Origin: Diaphorobacter caeni
GTDB lineage: Bacteria > Pseudomonadota > Gammaproteobacteria > Burkholderiales > Burkholderiaceae_C
Direction of reading: 5' to 3'
Assembly (NCBI RefSeq): GCF_015354245.1
Contig: NZ_JADKYZ010000001.1
Coordinates: 1 to 64,000, forward strand
DNA: 64,000 nucleotides
In this document: one piece after another, positions 9,204-17,871 of the stretch
How the letters are laid out: each line of letters starts with the position of its first letter
Numbering within the stretch: position 1 is the first letter of the stretch
Notes under the pieces: generated by a model
Told to the model about the DNA's origin: nothing
Seen by the model: only the letters and a program-made list of their open reading frames with translations
Databases searched by the model: none
Made by a program: the position numbers and the translations under genes

Positions 9204-9854
9204 ATGAAACGCCGCGAGTTTTCCCTGTCCACCGCTTCGGCGGTCGCCGCATCCGCCCTGACTCTGCCCCTGTCCATGAACGCGCAGGCGCAAGTGCGCG
9301 CTTTCAAGGAAGGCAAGGACTTCATCAAGATCAAGAAGCCCGTGGCTACCGACGCGCCCGCAGGCAAGATCGAGGTGATCGAATTCTTCTGGTACAGCTG
9401 CCCGCACTGCAATGCGTTTGAGCCCGCTTTCGAGGCATGGGCCAAGAATGCGCCCGCCAACCTGAGCATCCGCCGCGTGCCGGTGGCGTTCAACGCGAGC
9501 TTCGTGCCCCAGCAGAAGCTGTACTTCGCGCTCGAATCCATGAATCTGCTGCCCAAGCTGCACACCACGGTGTTCCGCGCGGTGCACGTGGAGCGCAAGC
9601 CGCTGAACAAGGACGATGCGATTTTCGAATGGATCGGCCAGCAGGGCGTGGACGTGGCCAAGTTCAAGGAGGCGTACAACTCCTTCAACACGGCCAACCT
9701 GCTGCGCAAGGCGGGTCAGCTGCAGGAGAGCTATCAGGTCGAAGGCGTGCCTTCGATGGGCGTCGCCGGCAAGTACTACACCGATGGCACGCTGGCAGGC
9801 AACATGCAGAGCGTGCTTCAGGTCGTCGAGTACCTCAGCACCCTCAAAGCCTGA
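9204..9854 (+). CDS. dsbA: Thiol:disulfide interchange protein DsbA
   Basis: A 216-residue periplasmic thioredoxin-fold oxidase that introduces disulfide bonds into exported proteins. Residues 1-30 are a signal peptide (KRREFSLSTASAVAAS, ending AQAQ), with a twin-Arg resemblance at residues 3-4 that is more likely coincidental. The redox centre CPHC is at 66-69 in FFWYSCPHC, as in DsbA, and the cis-Pro loop appears as EGVPSMGV. The frame extends upstream to 9123 and overlaps the SPOR gene, but the ATG at 9204 gives the signal peptide and follows GAAGAGGA. A strong terminator follows directly, closing the argS-SPOR-dsbA group. Confidence 0.95.
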   Translation: MKRREFSLSTASAVAASALTLPLSMNAQAQVRAFKEGKDFIKIKKPVATDAPAGKIEVIEFFWYSCPHCNAFEPAFEAWAKNAPANLSIRRVPVAFNASFVPQQKLYFALESMNLLPKLHTTVFRAVHVERKPLNKDDAIFEWIGQQGVDVAKFKEAYNSFNTANLLRKAGQLQESYQVEGVPSMGVAGKYYTDGTLAGNMQSVLQVVEYLSTLKA

Positions 9855-9870
9855 TCTTTCCGATCTCCTC

Positions 9871-9898
9871 AAAAAGCGCACCTTTGGTGCGCTTTTTT
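9871..9898 (+). terminator. Rho-independent terminator after dsbA
   Basis: AAAAAGCGCACC and its complement GGTGCGCTTTTT form a near-perfect stem around a three-base loop, ending in six T. It lies 16 bases beyond the dsbA stop. Confidence 0.92.
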
Positions 9899-9909
9899 GT
9901 TTTGTTTTT

Positions 9910-10039
9910 ACGCTGCCCTTGGCAGCGTTGGTCCATCGTTTGGGGGCACCGATACAGCCCCTCATGCGTCGTTGCGAAGCCTTGCCGTAGAAGAACTACT
10001 GTCTGCGGCTTCGACGCCTGGCCTGAGGGGCTGTATCGG
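9910..10039. repeat. Gene-free stretch with a small and a large inverted repeat
   Basis: Between dsbA and lptA there are about 375 bases without a gene. They hold an eight-base hairpin (9910-9917 with 9921-9928), then a large hairpin whose 16-base arms 9949-9964 and 10024-10039 are perfectly complementary. Inside it, 9966-9971 plus 9977-9981 pair with 10007-10017, leaving a five-base bulge, and 9987-9990 pair with 9996-9999. The element could be a REP/BIME-like dispersed repeat or a structured RNA. I see no convincing promoter inside it. Confidence 0.6.
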
Positions 10040-10111
10040 CGTTGTGGCTGTGGGGTGGAAACTCTGCACGCTGCTGTCGCCTGTTGATTAGAGAAATACG
10101 GCGCTCATTTG

Positions 10112-10135
10112 AGCGTGTTGGTACGCTGTTTTTTT
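10112..10135 (+). terminator. Possible weak terminator upstream of lptA
   Basis: A five-base stem, AGCGT at 10112-10116 and ACGCT at 10123-10127, is followed by G and seven T. The stem is short, so termination would be inefficient. Together with the dsbA terminator it brackets the structured stretch and would insulate lptA from upstream transcription. Confidence 0.45.
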
Positions 10136-10229
10136 GGGGCTTTACATTTTTGTTTCGCAGTGGATGAATCGACTTCAGGCACGCAGGCGCGCCGGGTTCA
10201 GTACAATGGCCGAGCAAGATTCATGCCCT

Positions 10230-10892
10230 ATGAAAACCAGACTTATCCCGCTTCTTTTCAGCTGCCTGTTGGCCCTTGGCCCTGCCGTGGTGCATGCGGA
10301 GCGTGCCGACCGCGACAAGCCCATGAACATCGAGGCCGATACGCTGCGCCACGATGAGCTCAAGCAGATCAGCGTGTTCACCGGCAATGTGGTGATGACC
10401 AAGGGCACCATCGTGCTGCGCGGTGCCCAGCTCGAGGTGCGGCAGGACCCTGATGGCTTTCAGTTCGGCACGGTGACGGCCGCGGCTGGCAAGCGCGCGT
10501 TTTTCCGTCAGAAGCGCGATTCGGCGCCGGGCGCACCGCATGAGTATGTGGAGGGCGAGGGCGAGGTGATCGAGTACGACGGCAAGGCCGACATCGTCAA
10601 GTTCATCCGCCGCGGCGAACTGCGCCGCTATCGCGACACGGCGATGACCGATCAGGTCAATGGCGCGCTCATCGTCTACAACAACATCACCGATGTGTTC
10701 ACCGTGGATGGCGTGAAGAACAGCACGTCCGCACAGACGACACCGGGCACGCCTTCGGGGCGCGTGCGCATGACGCTCACGCCCAAGGAAAAGCCGGCCG
10801 ACGGCGGGGCGCAGGCGCCCAGGCCCGAACGCAACGGCGAACCGCCCGTGCTGCGCCCCAGCACCGAATTGAGCAATGGCGGCAGCAAGTGA
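10230..10892 (+). CDS. lptA: LPS-transport periplasmic protein LptA
   Basis: A 220-residue periplasmic bridge protein of the LPS export machine. Residues 1-24 are a signal peptide ([16 protein letters not shown]..., cleavage near HAERA). The OstA/LptA beta-jellyroll spans about 30-165, with the family hallmarks [22 protein letters not shown] and the [12 protein letters not shown] strand. The C-terminal 40 residues are Pro-rich and charged, probably disordered. It shuttles lipopolysaccharide from the inner-membrane LptBFGC complex to outer-membrane LptDE. The gene overlaps lptB by four bases, so the two are translationally coupled. LptC and KdsC, often encoded directly upstream in Proteobacteria, are absent here. 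The ATG at 10230 is chosen because it begins the signal peptide. Confidence 0.93.
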   Translation: MKTRLIPLLFSCLLALGPAVVHAERADRDKPMNIEADTLRHDELKQISVFTGNVVMTKGTIVLRGAQLEVRQDPDGFQFGTVTAAAGKRAFFRQKRDSAPGAPHEYVEGEGEVIEYDGKADIVKFIRRGELRRYRDTAMTDQVNGALIVYNNITDVFTVDGVKNSTSAQTTPGTPSGRVRMTLTPKEKPADGGAQAPRPERNGEPPVLRPSTELSNGGSK

Positions 10893-11707
10893 GTGTTGAC
10901 GCAGTGAAGAACCATGAACGTCGTGAGCCGACCCTCGCCGAGGGCCGGCCATCGGGAATCGACGAACACAGCCGTCTTGAAGCCCTGCACCTGGAGAAAT
11001 CCTACGGCAGCCGCAAGGTGGTCAAGGACGTGTCGCTGTCGGTGCGCAAGGGCGAGGTGGTCGGTCTGCTCGGCCCCAACGGCGCGGGCAAGACGACTTC
11101 GTTCTACATGATCGTGGGCCTGGTGCGCAGCGACGCGGGCGAGATCTACATCGATGGTCAGTCGGTGCAGGACCTGCCCATCCATCGCCGCTCGCGCCTT
11201 GGCCTGTCGTATCTGCCGCAGGAAGCATCGATCTTCCGCAAGCTCAACGTCGAGGAGAACGTGCGCGCCGTGCTGGAACTCCAGCAGGACGAGAACGGCC
11301 ACGCGCTCTCGCGTGCCGTGATCGAGGAGCGCCTCACGAGGCTGCTGCAGGAGCTGCGCGTCGACCATCTGCGCCAATCACCCGCGCTGGCGCTGTCGGG
11401 CGGTGAACGCCGCCGGGTGGAAATCGCCCGCGCGCTGGCCACGCAGCCGCGCTTCATCCTGCTCGACGAACCGTTCGCGGGCATCGACCCGATCGCGGTG
11501 ATCGAGATCCAGCGCATCATCGGCTTCCTCAAGGAGCGCGGCATCGGCGTGCTGATCACCGACCACAACGTGCGCGAGACGCTCGGCATCTGCGACCACG
11601 CCTTCATCATCAGCGACGGCCATGTGCTCGCGCAGGGTACACCGTCCGAGATCGTCGACAACGCCGATGTGCGCCGGGTGTACCTGGGCGAGCACTTCCG
11701 CATGTAG
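10889..11707 (+). CDS. lptB: LPS export ABC transporter ATP-binding protein LptB
   Basis: A 272-residue cytoplasmic ATPase that powers extraction of lipopolysaccharide from the inner membrane. It has Walker [10 protein letters not shown], the ABC signature LSGGERRR, Walker [14 protein letters not shown] and the H-loop DHNVRET, in the order expected. The start is a GTG overlapping the lptA stop in a GTGA arrangement. This gives roughly 30 residues before the usual N-terminus, longer than most LptB, and no later in-frame ATG precedes the first strand. It is followed 56 bp later by rpoN, the usual neighbour in Betaproteobacteria. Its membrane partners LptF and LptG are not in the window. Confidence 0.95.
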   Translation: MSVDAVKNHERREPTLAEGRPSGIDEHSRLEALHLEKSYGSRKVVKDVSLSVRKGEVVGLLGPNGAGKTTSFYMIVGLVRSDAGEIYIDGQSVQDLPIHRRSRLGLSYLPQEASIFRKLNVEENVRAVLELQQDENGHALSRAVIEERLTRLLQELRVDHLRQSPALALSGGERRRVEIARALATQPRFILLDEPFAGIDPIAVIEIQRIIGFLKERGIGVLITDHNVRETLGICDHAFIISDGHVLAQGTPSEIVDNADVRRVYLGEHFRM

Positions 11708-11763
11708 TTGGGTGACATGGGCAAAGTCTTGAAGGTGAATATCGCGAAACAAGGCTGCAGGCC

Positions 11764-13356
11764 ATGAAGCCGGGACTGTCGCTTCGGGTCTCGCAGCATC
11801 TGGCGCTCACGCCACAGCTGCAGCAGTCGATCAAGCTGCTGCAGCTCTCCACGCTGGAGCTGGAACAGGAAGTCGAGCAGATGCTCGACGACAACCCGTT
11901 TCTGGAGCGCAGCACCGAGGAGGCTGCGCGCGAGGAGTTCGGGCTCGAAACGGCCGACCAGCCCGCCAGCGAAGACGCGGGTGAGGCGGACGGCGCGCTG
12001 TATCAGGCACCGACCTCCACCACGTCGACGAGCACCGATGAATCCTCGGCTGCGGAATCCGACGCGCCCTCGGCAGGCTCCGAGGTCTCCGAGCAGGTCG
12101 ACTGGGAAGGCGACGGCACCGTCGAGATGGCCCCCGACGACGGCGAATGGGGCGGCGACGCGCCCGCGCGCAACAACACCAGCGGCTCCGGCGACGAGGA
12201 GGTCGACGCCATCGATCTCGCGGGTTCGCACGAATCGCTGACCGACCACCTGCACCGCCAGGCGCTCGCGCTGCACCTCTCGGACATCGACAGCGCGGCC
12301 GTGCGCTTTCTCATCGAATCGCTTAACGATGACGGCTATCTCGAGGAATCACTGGCGGAACTGGCCATCGCACTTGCAGGCGCGGACGCACCGACCGAAG
12401 AGCTCGAGGAACTCGTGCACCGCTTCACCGTGGCGCTGCGGCTGCTGCAGAGCCTCGATCCCGCAGGCGCGGGCGCGCGCAACCTGAGCGAATGCCTGTC
12501 GCTGCAGCTGCATGCGATGAACCTCGACGAAGAGGGTGATCCGGCGGTGATCGAAGTCGCGCTGCGCATCTGTCGCGACGCGCTCGATCTGCTGGCGCGC
12601 AAGGACGTCAAGCGCATCATGCAGACCTGCGCGGCATCCGAGGACATCACGCGCGCGGCGATGAATCTGATCGCGCGGCTCGAGCCCCGCCCCGGCCGCC
12701 GCTTTGCCGATGTGCAGCGCCAGATCATCGTGCCCGACGTGATCGTCAAGAACGTCGGTCGCGGCGCGCAGATGCGTTTCACCGTGCAGCTCAACGCCGA
12801 CGTCATGCCCCGTCTGCGCGTGCACGACGTCTACGCCAACGCCCTGCGCGGCCAGCGCGGCAACGAGGCCAATGCCGGGCTGCAGCAGCGACTGCAGGAG
12901 GCACGCTGGTTCATCAAGAACGTGCAGCAGCGCTTTGACACCATCCTGCGCGTGTCCACCGCGATCGTCGAGCGCCAGAAAAACTTCTTCGTGCACGGCG
13001 AACTCGCCATGCGCCCGCTGGTGCTGCGCGACATCGCCGACGAGCTCGGCCTGCACGAGTCCACCATCAGCCGCGTGACCACCGCCAAGTACATGTCCAC
13101 GCCACAGGGCACGTTTGAACTCAAGTACTTCTTTGGCTCGGGCCTTGGCACCGAGACCGGCGGCAGCGCGTCGAGCACGGCGGTGAAGGCGCTGATCAAG
13201 CAACTGCTCAGCTCCGAAAACCCCAAGAAGCCGCTGTCCGACAGCAAGATCGCCGACATGCTCGCGGAGCAGGGCATCGAATGCGCCCGCCGCACGGTCG
13301 CCAAGTACCGCGAAGCGCTGAAGATTCCGCCCGCCAATCTGCGCAAGGCGGTCTGA
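11764..13356 (+). CDS. rpoN: RNA polymerase sigma-54 factor
   Basis: A 530-residue sigma factor for -24/-12 promoters that needs enhancer-binding ATPases for open-complex formation. Region I (1-47) has the activator-interaction motif LTPQLQQSIKLLQLS. Region II (about 60-165) is a long acidic and Ser/Thr-rich linker, more extended than in enteric RpoN (about 477 residues). Region III follows, with the core-binding domain, a helix-turn-helix around LRDIADELGLHESTISRVT and the C-terminal RpoN box ARRTVAKYRE. The gene follows lptB by 56 bp. The hpf and ptsN genes common downstream of rpoN are missing; a thioesterase gene follows instead. Confidence 0.97.
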   Translation: MKPGLSLRVSQHLALTPQLQQSIKLLQLSTLELEQEVEQMLDDNPFLERSTEEAAREEFGLETADQPASEDAGEADGALYQAPTSTTSTSTDESSAAESDAPSAGSEVSEQVDWEGDGTVEMAPDDGEWGGDAPARNNTSGSGDEEVDAIDLAGSHESLTDHLHRQALALHLSDIDSAAVRFLIESLNDDGYLEESLAELAIALAGADAPTEELEELVHRFTVALRLLQSLDPAGAGARNLSECLSLQLHAMNLDEEGDPAVIEVALRICRDALDLLARKDVKRIMQTCAASEDITRAAMNLIARLEPRPGRRFADVQRQIIVPDVIVKNVGRGAQMRFTVQLNADVMPRLRVHDVYANALRGQRGNEANAGLQQRLQEARWFIKNVQQRFDTILRVSTAIVERQKNFFVHGELAMRPLVLRDIADELGLHESTISRVTTAKYMSTPQGTFELKYFFGSGLGTETGGSASSTAVKALIKQLLSSENPKKPLSDSKIADMLAEQGIECARRTVAKYREALKIPPANLRKAV

Positions 13357-13373
13357 GGGCGTCAACACGCTCT
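13356..13373 (+). repeat. Post-stop mini-hairpin, copy 1 (after rpoN)
   Basis: Starting within the rpoN stop codon, arms 13356-13362 and 13367-13373 form a seven-base stem with one G-T pair around the loop CAAC. The same sequence pattern recurs directly after the rpe stop. It has no T-tract and is not a classical terminator. Confidence 0.55.
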
Positions 13374-13396
13374 AATCTCCCGAAAAACAGAATCCC

Positions 13397-13837
13397 ATGG
13401 CCCGCATCATCTTCGACCTGCCCGACCACTTCGCCTTCAGCACCGAGGTGCAGATCTACATCAGCCATGTGAATCAGGGCGGACACCTCGACAACGCGCA
13501 GCTGCTGAGCCTGGTGTCGGAGGCGCGTCTGCGCTTCTTCCAGGAGATCGGCTTTCCCGAGGCCGACCTGCCGGACATCTCCATGGTCGTCGGCGACATC
13601 GTCGCGCAATACAAGTCCGAAGGTTTTCACGGCGAGGTGATGCTCATCCGCATGACGCCCGCCGACTTCAACCGCTACGGCTTCGATCTGGTGTTCAGCG
13701 TCACCGAGAAATCCCAGGGCCGCGAAGTCGCGCGCGGCAAGACCGGCGTGGCCTTCGTGAGCAAGAGCAGCCGCGGCGTGGTGCCGATTCCGGAAGCCAC
13801 GCATCGCAAGCTGCTGGCGATGCAGCGCACGGCCTGA
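13397..13837 (+). CDS. Thioesterase-family (hotdog fold) protein
   Basis: A 146-residue protein resembling small acyl-CoA thioesterases of the 4HBT/hotdog type. The pattern HVNQGGHLDNAQLLSLVSEARLRFF in the first helix region is typical, with the Asn/Asp pair placed where catalytic acidic residues occur; strands with YKSEGFHGEV and VARGKTGVAFV follow. No signal peptide is seen. The substrate is unknown. It lies 40 bp after rpoN on the same strand, with a mini-hairpin in between, and could be co-transcribed. The next gene downstream is separated by nearly 200 bp. Confidence 0.8.
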   Translation: MARIIFDLPDHFAFSTEVQIYISHVNQGGHLDNAQLLSLVSEARLRFFQEIGFPEADLPDISMVVGDIVAQYKSEGFHGEVMLIRMTPADFNRYGFDLVFSVTEKSQGREVARGKTGVAFVSKSSRGVVPIPEATHRKLLAMQRTA

Positions 13838-14033
13838 TCGTCGCCGCACGCCCTGCGCCTATGCAGGGATGGCTTGGTGTCTTACAGCAGGCACACACAA
13901 TCACACAGACTCCTGCGCAATTGCTCCTAGCATGTGACTGAACCCTTGGGCCTGTTTCAAGGTCCATCCCACAGATCACTCGAACGCGCCGTGATCGGTG
14001 CCGCGTGCGGCGCTGCGGCGAGGGAGAAGCGTC

Positions 14034-17000
14034 ATGCACAGGACGTTGAAAGACATTCTGTACACAGCCGTCGCGGGAGTCCTTGTCCTGACTGCTGCGC
14101 CAGCGGGTGCCCGAGAGCTTCCGAACGTCGATGCGCTCGCGGCCTCTCCTTCTCCTGTGTCCACCAAGGATCTGCGGCAGGTGGAGCGGCCTCCTGTCTC
14201 GGTGAAGCGGGCGACTTACGATGAGCGTCTGGGTCTCGCCAACTTCGTCTGGCTCGACCCCGCCCGCACGCCCCTGACACCGATGCTCAAACGTGTTCGC
14301 GCTGCGGGTGACGCCGTTCCCGCGGCGCGCGAGGAAATCAAGGCGCTTGCCGGACTCTACGGACTGACCCCTGCCGAGGCGGATGCCGCGCCCGTGCTGC
14401 AACAGCAGACGCTGGCGAATGGTGGGCGTCTGGTTCGCTTTGGTAACCAACGTGACGGAATCCCGGTGTTCCGCGAACATGCCACCGTGCTGCTCGATGC
14501 GCAAAGCCAGGCGCTCAACGTGGGGGGCTTCGTAGGCGGAACCCGCGTGGCGGCGGCGCCCAAGACGGCACGCGCGGATGGCGTCGCGGCGAGCCTGACC
14601 CCTGCCATGGCCGTGCAGGTGGCGCTCGGGGATTTCGACTTTCCTGCGGACACCGCAACCCGGCTCGTCGAGCGCGCTGCAGGCGGCGGTGACGCATCTG
14701 ACGAATATCGATGGCTGTCGCTTCCCGCCGATCAGCGCGGCGCGCAGGGCGGAGTGCTGGAGCAGCCCGCGCGTTATCGCGCCGTCTGGTTCCGCATGCC
14801 GCAGGGGCTGGTGCCCGCCTACTATCTGGAGCTGCGGGTTCTGGAAGCCGGCGTGCACCATGCCTTCGCCTACGTGATTGCGCGCGAAGGCGGCCAAATG
14901 CTGTTTCGCAACAACCTCACGTCCCACGATGCGGCGGTCACGGGCACGCCGGATGCCGCATCACCGTCCGTCAATGTGGTGCCCCCGTCCTTCACATATG
15001 GCGTGTGGGCCGATCCGCTGACCGGCGTCCCCTTGCCGGGGCCTCAGGGGCTGGACCTCAACCCGTATCCGGGAGCCGGTCCTGACGGCCATTCGGCGAG
15101 GCTGGTCGGGCCCTCGCGCGTGTCGTTGGCGAGCGCGCCGTCGTTCTCCCGCGGCGACCCATGGATGGAGGAGCCGCGCGCTGACGGGTTGGCCTTCACC
15201 AGCGGCAACAACGTGCGTGCCTATGCGGACGTGAAGAGCCAGGAGGGCTATTCCGGCATGCCGCTGGACAGCATGACCTCCTGCGTTGCGGGTGCGCAGG
15301 CGGTGAGCGCGGATTTCTATGGCTGCACCTCGAATCTGACGTTCGACTTCGGCTACGACTTTGCCGCCGATCCGCTGAAGCATCAGGGGCAGGCCGCGAG
15401 CTCGGTGACGAACTTGTTCTATGTCATCAACTGGCTGCATGACTGGTTCTACGACGCGGGCTTCGACGAGGCCGCAGGCAATGCGCAGGCCCGCAACTTC
15501 GGTCGCGGCGGACTGGAGGGGGACCCCATTGATGCGCGCGCGCTGGTCTACACCGTGCGCAACAATGCCAGCATGGAAACGCCCGCCGACGGCGCCTCGC
15601 CGATCATGCGGATGCATGTCTTCGACATCGGTGGCGTGCCGCGCAGTGCGGCGCTGGACAACACGATCGTCGCTCACGAGTGGGGGCATTACCTGAGTCG
15701 TCGCCTGATCGGCAATGCCAACGGCCTGACGACCCGTCTGGGGGCGGGGCTGGGCGAAGGTTGGGGAGACTTCGTGGCGCAGCTTCTGACGGTGACGGAT
15801 GCCGACCGGCACAAGCCCGGCAATGCGCAATTCGAAGGTGCCTACGCGCAGGGAGCCTACGCCAACGCGAACAGCGTCCATCCGGCGATCGACCATCGCA
15901 ACGCGGCGTATTTCGGCAGTCGGCGCTATCCGTATTCCACCGACATGGCGAAGAATCCATTGACCTTCAAGCACATTCAGGACGGGGAGCCGCTGCCCGC
16001 TGACGTGCCCGTGAACCAGTCGGTCATCGACGGGCAGGCGCGCGCCGGATATGGCAATGCCGAGATCCACAACGTCGGCGAGGTCTGGGCCAACATGCTC
16101 TGGGAGTGCTATGCGACGCTGCTGAACCGGCACGCCTTTGCCGACGCGCAGCGGCGCATGAAGTCGTATCTGATCACCGGGCTCAAGCTCACGCCGGTCA
16201 ATCCCACCTTCACCGAGGCGCGCGACGCGCTGCTCGCGGGAATGGCGGCCAACGATCCGCAGGACTATGCGAGCTGTCTCGGCGCGTTCGCCAAGCGTGG
16301 CGCGGGGCTGGAGGCCGCAGCGCCGGACCGCAATGCGGTGGACCTGCGCGGCGTGACCGAGAGCTACCGCTCCGGCCCCCTGCTGGTGGTGGAGGGCATG
16401 CAGCTGTCGATGTCGGACCCGGAGGCTCTTCGCTGTGACGCGGACGATCTGCTCGATAACGGTGAAACTGCCGTGTTGAGCTTCCAGCTGCGCAATCTTG
16501 GAGATTCCGGCATCGGCGACGTGTCCGTGGCGCTGAGCTCTGATGATCCGCATGTGAGCTTCCCCGGCGGCAACCCGGTCGCGACGCCGGAGGTGATCGC
16601 CCCGGGACAGTCGCGGGCGCTGCGCGTGCCGGTCCATCTGTCGGGAATGCCGACACATGCCTACGCGCGCATCCACATCCAGCCAGCGGCTCCCGATGCG
16701 ATGGTGCAACTGCGCGGGCAGGCGATGTCCGTCTGGTTGAACGCGGACATTGAGACTCTGAACAGCACCGTGGATGCGGTCGACGTCTGGCCAGGCGGCA
16801 TGGATCTGGCGGGCTCGCCGTGGACGGTGGCAGGGGATGGCGGCGAGCACTGGTATCAGCTCGCCGTGCCCAATGCGCGCGCGATCTCGGCGATGTACAC
16901 GCCGGAGCTGAAAGTGGGAGCCGCCGAAGATCTCGTGCTGACCTTCGATCAGGAATATGACTTCGGCGACGACGCCACCAACGGAGGGCAGCTTCTGCTC

Positions 17001-17804
17001 TCGCGGCCGCATTCGCTGGACAGCGCGCTCGGTGCCGGGCAGGTGGCGTACACGGGAGTGATCTGGTGGATGAGAGACGGCGTGCCCAACACCAATCTGC
17101 TGCGCAATCAGGCCGCGTTCACCGGGCGCTCCAACGGATGGAAGCGCCATGTGACGGTGAATCTGGGGCGTGAGTTCGCGGGCCAGACCTTGCGTCTGGG
17201 CTGGCGTGCAGGGTCGGCGGAAAAGGCGCAGAGGGACGTGTCGCAGTACTGGCGCATCGACAACATCCGCATCGCGGGACTTGCCAGCCCGCCATTCGCA
17301 TCGATCCGGACACAGGCACAAACATGCAGCATCCCCGCAGCGTCGGATGACACGCAGCCCTTGCCTGCTCCGGGTCAGGTGACGGATCAATCCACGGTGG
17401 CGGAACCCGCCGATGCGTCCATCCCCCAAACCGCGCGCACGAACGCAGGGGCAGGGGCGGGGGCGGGGGCGGGACTCCATCCGCAGATCCCCGCGCTGGT
17501 CGAGGCCGCAGTGGCCGACAGCGACAGCGGCGTGCCGGCGCTGAGAGCGCGCACCCGTGTTGACCAGAACGACCTCCATCTGCTCAACGCCGTGATCGAC
17601 GATGGTCGTCCCGCAACGGCGGATGCGGATATGGATGCGGGCGCCGATGTCGCGCCCCTCCGCAGCGTTGTCCGGGCTCAGGCAGATGCACAGCTCACCG
17701 CTGTCCCGACACTCTCGCAATGGGGTCTGGTGGCACTGACCCTGGCGATGGCCGCTGCAGGGCTTCTGCGTACCCGCAAAAGCACAACGGACCGCAGGCA
17801 CTGA
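14034..17804 (+). CDS. Secreted M36-like metalloprotease with IPTL-CTERM tail
   Basis: A 1256-residue exported zinc protease. Residues 1-27 form a signal peptide; a long propeptide-like region (about 30-330) follows. The catalytic domain carries HEWGH with the first His at 548 and GEGWGD with E575 as the third zinc ligand, the arrangement of fungalysin (M36) peptidases. About 800-1150 are beta-rich domains, then a low-complexity Ala-Gly stretch encoded by five GC(A/G)GGG hexamers (17445-17474). The C-terminus reads VPTLSQWGLVALTLAMA plus a basic RTRK tail, an IPTL-CTERM sorting signal thought to be processed by exosortase H. The ATG at 14034 follows AGGGAGA and begins the signal peptide. Likely exported and cell-surface attached or released. 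Confidence 0.88.
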   Translation: MHRTLKDILYTAVAGVLVLTAAPAGARELPNVDALAASPSPVSTKDLRQVERPPVSVKRATYDERLGLANFVWLDPARTPLTPMLKRVRAAGDAVPAAREEIKALAGLYGLTPAEADAAPVLQQQTLANGGRLVRFGNQRDGIPVFREHATVLLDAQSQALNVGGFVGGTRVAAAPKTARADGVAASLTPAMAVQVALGDFDFPADTATRLVERAAGGGDASDEYRWLSLPADQRGAQGGVLEQPARYRAVWFRMPQGLVPAYYLELRVLEAGVHHAFAYVIAREGGQMLFRNNLTSHDAAVTGTPDAASPSVNVVPPSFTYGVWADPLTGVPLPGPQGLDLNPYPGAGPDGHSARLVGPSRVSLASAPSFSRGDPWMEEPRADGLAFTSGNNVRAYADVKSQEGYSGMPLDSMTSCVAGAQAVSADFYGCTSNLTFDFGYDFAADPLKHQGQAASSVTNLFYVINWLHDWFYDAGFDEAAGNAQARNFGRGGLEGDPIDARALVYTVRNNASMETPADGASPIMRMHVFDIGGVPRSAALDNTIVAHEWGHYLSRRLIGNANGLTTRLGAGLGEGWGDFVAQLLTVTDADRHKPGNAQFEGAYAQGAYANANSVHPAIDHRNAAYFGSRRYPYSTDMAKNPLTFKHIQDGEPLPADVPVNQSVIDGQARAGYGNAEIHNVGEVWANMLWECYATLLNRHAFADAQRRMKSYLITGLKLTPVNPTFTEARDALLAGMAANDPQDYASCLGAFAKRGAGLEAAAPDRNAVDLRGVTESYRSGPLLVVEGMQLSMSDPEALRCDADDLLDNGETAVLSFQLRNLGDSGIGDVSVALSSDDPHVSFPGGNPVATPEVIAPGQSRALRVPVHLSGMPTHAYARIHIQPAAPDAMVQLRGQAMSVWLNADIETLNSTVDAVDVWPGGMDLAGSPWTVAGDGGEHWYQLAVPNARAISAMYTPELKVGAAEDLVLTFDQEYDFGDDATNGGQLLLSRPHSLDSALGAGQVAYTGVIWWMRDGVPNTNLLRNQAAFTGRSNGWKRHVTVNLGREFAGQTLRLGWRAGSAEKAQRDVSQYWRIDNIRIAGLASPPFASIRTQAQTCSIPAASDDTQPLPAPGQVTDQSTVAEPADASIPQTARTNAGAGAGAGAGLHPQIPALVEAAVADSDSGVPALRARTRVDQNDLHLLNAVIDDGRPATADADMDAGADVAPLRSVVRAQADAQLTAVPTLSQWGLVALTLAMAAAGLLRTRKSTTDRRH

Positions 17805-17818
17805 AGCATGCGGTCCGT
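17787..17818. terminator. GC-rich hairpin spanning the metalloprotease stop
   Basis: Ten-base perfectly complementary arms, ACGGACCGCA at 17787-17796 and its complement at 17809-17818, flank a loop containing the stop codon. There is no T-tract, but it lies between converging genes (metalloprotease and lpxO) and may act as a 3-prime stabiliser or a weak bidirectional terminator. Confidence 0.5.
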
Positions 17819-17871
17819 CGCGGGAGAAGCGGTGCCGGTAATCCGGCGGCCCTGCATGCGTGTTTGCGCTC

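Noticed and set aside
17445-17474. Phase-variable repeat in the metalloprotease
   Set aside because: The unit is a hexamer, so changes in copy number keep the frame; it can only vary linker length.
14961-17801. A 946-codon open frame antisense to the metalloprotease
   Set aside because: It has no recognisable domain, is rich in His/Arg/Gly as expected for a GC-rich shadow, and lies exactly opposite a gene with intact catalytic motifs.
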